Assembly: GCA_025210615.1 (NCBI GenBank)
Contig: JAOARJ010000012.1
Span: forward strand, 1 to 64,000
Reading direction: 5' to 3'
DNA length: 64,000 nt
DNA from: Candidatus Altimarinota bacterium
Lineage (GTDB): Bacteria > Patescibacteriota > Gracilibacteria > BD1-5 > UBA6164
This document shows positions 58,649 through 64,000 of the stretch, one piece after another; the stretch's first letter is position 1, and every line of letters begins with the position of its first letter. The position numbers and the translations under genes are program-made. The notes below the pieces were generated by a model. The model worked only from the letters and a program-made list of their open reading frames with translations. It ran no database searches and had not been told where the DNA came from.

Positions 58649-60175
58649 TTATTGTTTTCTATAAGAAAGCGCTTCCAAAATATGCGTAGAAGTAATTATA
58701 TCATCTCCTCATAAATCTGCTATAGTCCTTGATAATTTCAAAATCCTAAAATAACTTCTTGATGATAAATTCATACTCGTTGTTGCTCTTGCTAAAATCG
58801 TATCAGCTTCTTCATCTAAGCAGCAATATTTTTTTATTAACTTACTTTGCATCTCACTATTTGTCAAAATAGAGTGTTCTTTTAATCTAGCTTTTTGTAA
58901 ATTTCTCGCCTTTTCTACTCTGCGTTTTATCTTATTTGAAGACTCATTTTTATCAAATCATTTTTTTATATCAAGCTCTTCTATATCAAGACGAGGTACT
59001 TCAATAAACATATCTATCCTGTCTAAAAGCGGACCAGATAACTTTGCATTATAATTTTGAATTTGAAAATTTGAACAAGTACATTCTTTATCAGGGTCAG
59101 TCAAAAATCCACAAGGACAAGGATTCATTGCTCATAACAAAATAAATTTTGATGGATAAGTATAACTAGCATTCACTCTATTTACAGTAATTTGTCCATC
59201 TTCTAGGGGTTGTCTAAGCACTTCTAAAATATTTTTATTAAACTCAAGCATTTCATCTAAAAACAAAACTCATTTATGCGCTAGACTTATTTCTCAAGGG
59301 CTCGCATTCCTCCCTCAACCTATTATACTAGCTCACGAAGCCGTATGATGAACTGTTCTAAAAGGACGTTTAAAAATTATCGGATTTTCACTATCGAGCA
59401 TCCCTGAAATAGAATAAATTTTCGATACTTCAATAGATTCATCAATATCTAAATCCGGCAATATTGTACTAAAAGTTCTCGCCAATAAAGTTTTTCAACT
59501 CCCAGGAGGCCCATTCATAATAATATTATGGCCTCAAGCTGCTGCTATCTCTAAAGCCCTTTTCGCATTTTCTTGTCATACAATATATTGAAAATCAAAA
59601 TTATTTATTTCATCAATTTGAAGACTTTTAAAGTCTATCGGCGGCTCTATATCTAAATCTTTATCACCATTTAACATCATAGTTAAATCTTTCAAATTAT
59701 TTACTCAAATTATATCTATTCATGGTATTATAGAAGCTTCTTTTGCATTTTCTTTGGGTACAAAAATTCTTTTATAACCTTTTTCTTTTGCTCAAATTGT
59801 TGCTGGCAGCACACTAGAAATTTTCCTAACTCATCAATCTAATCATAATTCTCAAATAAAAACAGAATTTTTTATATGCGTAGAATCAAAAATAAAATCG
59901 CTTTTGTACAAAATCCCCACTGCCATAGGTAAATCAAAGCTCGGTCAAGTCTTACGAATATCTGCTGGAGCTAAATTTATAACTATTCTTCATTTTGGTA
60001 ATTTCGCTCAAATAGATTTTAAAGCTGACTTTATTCTTTCTCTACTTTCTTGTACTCATTGGTCAGGAAGTCATACAATTATAAAGTTTGGTAATCCATT
60101 ATTTATATCTACTTCTACATCTATAATATCGCTTTTTAATCAGTTTACTGTTATAGATTTTACTAAATTCGTCAT
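58649..60175 (-). CDS. comM: YifB/ComM-family Mg-chelatase-like AAA+ ATPase
   Basis: 508 aa. N-terminal Lon-like domain ([60 protein letters not shown]), Walker A GPPGSGKTLLA (Gly of the loop UGA), Walker B HKGVLFLDEM, the zinc-site-like [17 protein letters not shown], and [10 protein letters not shown]. ComM promotes integration of incoming DNA during natural transformation as a branch-migration helicase. With the type IV pilus this suggests competence. Monocistronic. Confidence 0.93.
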
Positions 60176-60295
60176 TATTATTTAATATCAAAAAATAAAT
60201 ACTCTTATAATTAAAGTATATATTTAATATATTAAATTATATTTTTTTGTCAAAACTTTTTATATACTTTTATTTTTAAGTTTAATTGTAATAAA

Positions 60296-60327
60296 AAATT
60301 CCCCCCGAAGATTTCTCTCCAGGGGGT
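60296..60327 (-). terminator. GC-rich terminator of the foreign-looking gene
   Basis: CCCCC/GGGGG arms around TGGAGAGAAATCTTC, followed on the minus strand by AATTTTTTATT. Very GC-rich compared with the other terminators here. Confidence 0.75.
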
Positions 60328-60358
60328 ATAAACAAACAATGAAAAAGAAATTAAAGAT

Positions 60359-60826
60359 TTATTCAATATACCAGTAATAGGCTATCCAAAAATACCTCCT
60401 GCCATTCTCAGCAAGCCTTTTGGTTTTGAGCTGGTTATATTTTTCCAGCTGTTTTTCTTCTATAAAAGCCAACATTTCGTTGACCTCATCCAAATATTCA
60501 GAAGGAATCAATTCCATTCCTCCCTTACCTTTGTATCTATAATCTACAAACTTGCAGACGCCAGTGGGATATATTTCAAAAACCGTCGCGATGTCATCCT
60601 TTAGTATCCTTAGATACACCCACCGTTGATTAACAGTTCGACATCTGGTCCGCGAACCAGAGTTAAGATTAAAGGATATCCTAAAACTATCTTCAATCTT
60701 TCTATCAATAATATTGACAAACTCCTTTTCTATCTCAGCATGTTTCGGCGAAATTATCCCCGCGTACGCCTGGTATGTTTGAAGAGAAAGCACTACCAAC
60801 AACACTGCGATAAAGAAATTTTTCAT
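60359..60826 (-). CDS. Secreted protein in standard-code, higher-GC DNA (recent acquisition)
   Basis: 155 aa. Signal peptide MKNFFIAVLLVVLSLQTYQA-YA, then GIISPKHAEIEKEFVNIIDR, a Cys in SRTRCRTVNQ and in TGVCKFVDY, and an amphipathic C-terminus. No UGA at all: every Gly is GGN, including GGG and GGC, and codons like CGC, CGG, CTG and GTC that neighbours avoid are common. Local GC is around 40 percent against roughly 25. A strong GGGGGAG ribosome-binding site precedes the ATG and a GC-rich terminator follows. It looks like an intact cassette from a standard-code organism. Function unknown. Confidence 0.8.
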   Translation of the reverse strand: MKNFFIAVLLVVLSLQTYQAYAGIISPKHAEIEKEFVNIIDRKIEDSFRISFNLNSGSRTRCRTVNQRWVYLRILKDDIATVFEIYPTGVCKFVDYRYKGKGGMELIPSEYLDEVNEMLAFIEEKQLEKYNQLKTKRLAENGRRYFWIAYYWYIE

Positions 60827-60945
60827 TGTAAAACTCCCCCTTTTTTTTTATTTTGTCAAAATCGACAAATATATAATATATGTCAAGTTTTTTTATATGT
60901 TTTTATAAAAAATAAAAGCCAGTATTTAAACTAGCTTTATATTAT

Positions 60946-63117
60946 TTAAGTTGTTGTTTTCTTTTTTAAGTCTTTATAAAGTTGTTCTAATGCATCATCT
61001 GTCATAGTAGATTCATCAATATCAGGAGCAAGAGCTTTGATAATAGTCTTAAGAATTTTGGCTCATATTTCACCATTTACATCTCCACTCTTCATTAATC
61101 TAGCAAACGCAGCATCATCATTATTTAATAATAAGTTACTTATATCTTTTATATCAGTAATATCTTTAAATTTATTTGCATTATCTATGTTAATAGTAGT
61201 ATTATTTTCTTCATCTCAAATAACAAACTCTTGAGATTTAGTTCATTTCATTCATATCTCAACATTAAAATTTCTTGGTGAACCTGTCAATTCTCATTCT
61301 TTATAAACCTTAAACTCATTCCCTTTTTCATTATATTTACCTTCTCTAAATTCTCTATAAATTTTTTCATTTCAATTTGCAAATAATTTAAACAGATTAT
61401 CTTTCTTAGTAAAGTCATCACTATTAGTTCAATATTTTTCTTTTAATTTCTTAGCTAAAGCTGGATCTTTATTAATGGCTTCTCAGAATGCTTTTAATGC
61501 TTTTTCTCATTCATCACTATTAATTCAAAGCTCTTTGATAAATGGCTCAAATTCTTTCATAGCTTTCTTTATACTAGCTTCTGTGGCTGGATTATCTCTA
61601 AGTCCATCAAGCATTTTATAATATCAATTTCTATCAAAATTGGCTCACATGGCATTCATAATTCCTGTATTATATCTATTTGCTTTATTAACGGACCTTT
61701 GTTCAATAGCGGCAGCGGGCACAGCACTAAGTCTTCATAATCACTTGATATCAAGTCAAGCAAAAGGAATAGGAGTATATTGAGGTAAAGATGAAACAAG
61801 TCATCATATATTTTTACCAAAAGTAGCAATAGGCTCTATAACGGCTCCTGTAATTTCCGAGCCTTTCAAGGCTGCCATTACTGTTATCCGGATAATAGCT
61901 AAAGTAATACAATTTATAATTAGATTTCATACTGGTCATAAAATGACATTTCATACTCATCATTGAAAAATTGGTGATTTTTGCCAATTAAATAAATCTC
62001 ATTTAATTGTTATAAGATTACCTCAACCTTTAGTTTTTAAAGTCGTTGTTTGACTATCTTTATCATAATCTACTGACATTTGTCATTGTTGTACTGGAGA
62101 TTCTATTTTACTTTGTACAACTTTTAAGAAAAATATTCAGAATGATAAAGCTGCTCATACATAAACAGGTACAAAGGCTAGAGATAAAAATTGTTTAAAT
62201 TCAAAACTTTTCATTGATTCTCCGCCAGAACCAAAATAAAAAAGTAATCAAAATAATGGCGAAGCAATCATAAATAACCAAACCCGAACAATCCTAACAA
62301 ATAGTGCAAAAAACATAGATACAAGCAACACAATGTATACTACAAAAAATATTACTTTAAATAACTGAAAGATTATAAGCGACAATGAATTAGCAATAGT
62401 TCACTGAACCAATTGTTCTTTCCAAACTTTTCATATATTTTGGAATCATAATAAATCATATGAATAAACAGCTAATAAATTATAAGGAGAAGTTTCTAAA
62501 AGATTCTTTATTGATAAATTATTTTTTTCATCATAATGAACATATTCTGAAAAATCTCATCAACCAGTTATATCTCACATTTTTGATAATTTATTTACAT
62601 CTATTGTTATATTAGATGGAATAACTTCTCTATCAAAAATCTTTGAATCATATTTTTGTGGAAAAACTGACGCTGGTAATTGCATAACAGAAGCTGTTAA
62701 TACGGAGCTTAAACTCACAACAAACTGCACTATAAACCAAGTAAAAGGCACCATAATAACTCATACAATAAACTTCGGTAGAGCTGTTTTTAAAGCAAAA
62801 TTATCTCATCATTTTCAAATAATATTCATGAAAGCAATTACTATCAACAAAAAAGCAAAAATTAAATAAACAATATTCGACATAAGTATCCAAAGCTCTT
62901 TCATAATACCTTCCATGCCAAAAATAGTACCATTTATCCAATCAGGAGATAAAAGCCGTCAAAGTAGAATAGTAATAAGCGACATTATAAGAGTTCAAAT
63001 AGTGATTATTAAATCAATAAAATACAAAAGAAAATCCTTAGGAGAACCTGAATCTCCTGCAGCAAATGCCACACTAGGAATGAACAGTAATAATGTTATT
63101 AATATTGCTTTTTTCAT
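60946..63117 (-). CDS. VirB6/TrbL-like polytopic membrane protein
   Basis: 723 aa. Signal peptide (MKKAILITLLLFIPSVAFAA), about seven to eight hydrophobic segments to residue 480 (SNIVYLIFAFLLIVIAFMNI; FIVGVIMVPFTWFIVQFVVS; VIFFVVYIVLLVSMFFALFV; SLAFVPVYVGAALSFGIFFL), then a cytoplasmic charged tail of about 240 residues (EKALKAFGEAINKDPALAKK). The periplasmic-type loop plus membrane core plus long tail is the layout of VirB6/TrbL. With the VirB2-like proteins at 32523-33265 and 38385-38759 it suggests a type IV secretion-like assembly, though no ATPase is visible. Cotranscribed with the next gene upstream, which lies 28 bases away. Confidence 0.72.
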
Positions 63118-63145
63118 ATTAGAATATTATTTAATAATTTTTATT

Positions 63146-64000
63146 TTAATTACCTGAAGTATTTCAATCATCATCTGGATCTAAATTAGGTACTCCACGA
63201 GTTTGTAATTCTTGTAAAGTAACTTCTCTTCAAAATAATTCTTTCAATATTTTTGAAATATATTTATCGTAACTTCAACTAGACATAAGGTCTTTTAATT
63301 CATCTACTTGAGCTTGAGTTAAATCTGCTAAATCATTTACAATACCTAGTTCTACAGATGTATATTCTCATCAATCTATATATTCTATTGTCTTCTTACC
63401 TGTTTCATTTTCTTCTATAAGTCTTATATTATTATCATGATTAATTTGTGTTTCTTTCAGTTTAGTTTTTCAAGATAATACTCTCACTTCATCTCAAGGA
63501 TTATTCCATGCTTCTACTGTCACTTTAACAGTAGAGCCAGCTCATCAACCTGCTCAAGTTCAAGAAGTCATTCTCATATATTCTGTAACCTTTGAAGCAC
63601 GACGGTCACCAAGAATAAGTCTTGCTCAAGCTCTTGTCAATTTTCCATTTTCATCCATCAATTTTTTCGCTTGTTCAATAGTAACTCATGATTTATCTAA
63701 TTCTCTGGCGGCAAAACTCAAATCTCTCTTTTGTAATTCTGATAAAACTCTCTTTTCTAACTCCCTTACCTTAGGATTATTTCTTCAGAATTTTTGAGCT
63801 AATGATTTAAGTTCGTCTAACAATGCTCTTAATGATGCTTCTGTATTTACTTGTTGTGCTTGTTGTTGTAATTCTACCATTTTCGCAGTATTGATAGTAC
63901 TTCAAGCTCAAAGCATTTCATAAAGTTTATCTTCATATACTGATGTTTTTTTAGCAGAAGCTGTTTCCAAAGCCTTTTTAGGAAATTCACTCGCTTTCTC
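63146..64000 (-). CDS. C-terminal part of a soluble helical protein (partial)
   Basis: 285 codons to the window edge, no start seen. Charged, helical, with Gln-rich patches (ELQQQAQQVNTEASLRALLD) and a Gly-rich stretch with several UGA in a row (TSGTGAGGGAGSTVKVTVEA). Ends PNLDPDDDGNTSGN. No family recognised. First in the unit with the VirB6-like gene, so possibly a partner of that membrane complex. Confidence 0.6.

Overview
The window is very AT-rich (GC-rich patches are rare and stand out), densely packed, and only reads as intact genes if in-frame UGA codons are translated. At conserved positions UGA always falls where glycine is required: DnaK and MutS glycines, the P-loops of MiaA and ComM, the Gly after KMSKS in CysRS, and HPHGDG and the C-terminal box region of GyrA. 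This is genetic code 25 (UGA = Gly), so the organism belongs to the Absconditabacteria (SR1)/Gracilibacteria branch of the candidate phyla radiation. The gene content agrees: information processing, type IV pilus, VirB2/VirB6-like membrane proteins, a sortase-anchored surface protein, and almost no biosynthesis.

Layout. 1-7 kb: surface proteins (start of an exported protein, an LPXTG protein, a pseudopilin, a C-type-lectin-like exported protein), a nucleotide-kinase-like protein, Ogt, a NUDIX protein, CysRS, a small 2Fe-2S protein and tRNA-Phe. 7-16 kb: RNase R, a lytic-transglycosylase-like protein, rpsO, a papain-like small protein, a MutS cut off before its ATPase half, HolA, a 5'-truncated decayed copy of the lectin-like gene, and an AI-2E-type permease. 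16-25 kb: a very large exported protein, a PLD-family protein, DnaJ, a small-RNA candidate, a second lectin-like gene with a frame-changing tandem repeat, and MiaA. 25-34 kb: SDR, DnaK, a giant LeuRS and two VirB2-like proteins. 34-42 kb: an 11-gene minus-strand operon (YmdB, two YgjV, HolB, a VirB2-like protein, SecG, solute-binding protein and membrane proteins). 42-50 kb: plus-strand type IV pilus cluster (TPR, PilN/PilO-like, PilC, three pseudopilins, PilX-like). 50-58 kb: HU, pseudouridine synthase, glycosyltransferase, Ppa, several unknown soluble proteins, and GyrA. 58-64 kb: ComM, a compositionally foreign gene, a VirB6-like membrane protein and a partial soluble protein.

The most striking object is the leucyl-tRNA synthetase (28232-32113, 1293 aa). 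Three extra domains are embedded in it: an RBBP9/YdeN-type serine hydrolase with a complete Ser-Asp-His triad, a NUDIX domain with a complete Nudix box, and an ASCH-like domain. A second theme is variation of exported proteins: a family of lectin-like surface proteins with one complete copy, one copy out of frame behind a 16-bp tandem repeat, one 5'-truncated promoterless copy, and one cut by the window edge. A third is a compact double-hairpin repeat that is present at two loci and forms the truncated end of mutS.

Transcription signals are unusually legible: -35 TTGnnA or TTTACA, a 16-17 bp spacer and a TATAAT-like -10, with short perfect-stem terminators that often contain stop codons of the genes they end. 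All calls are from reading the sequence; no database search was possible.
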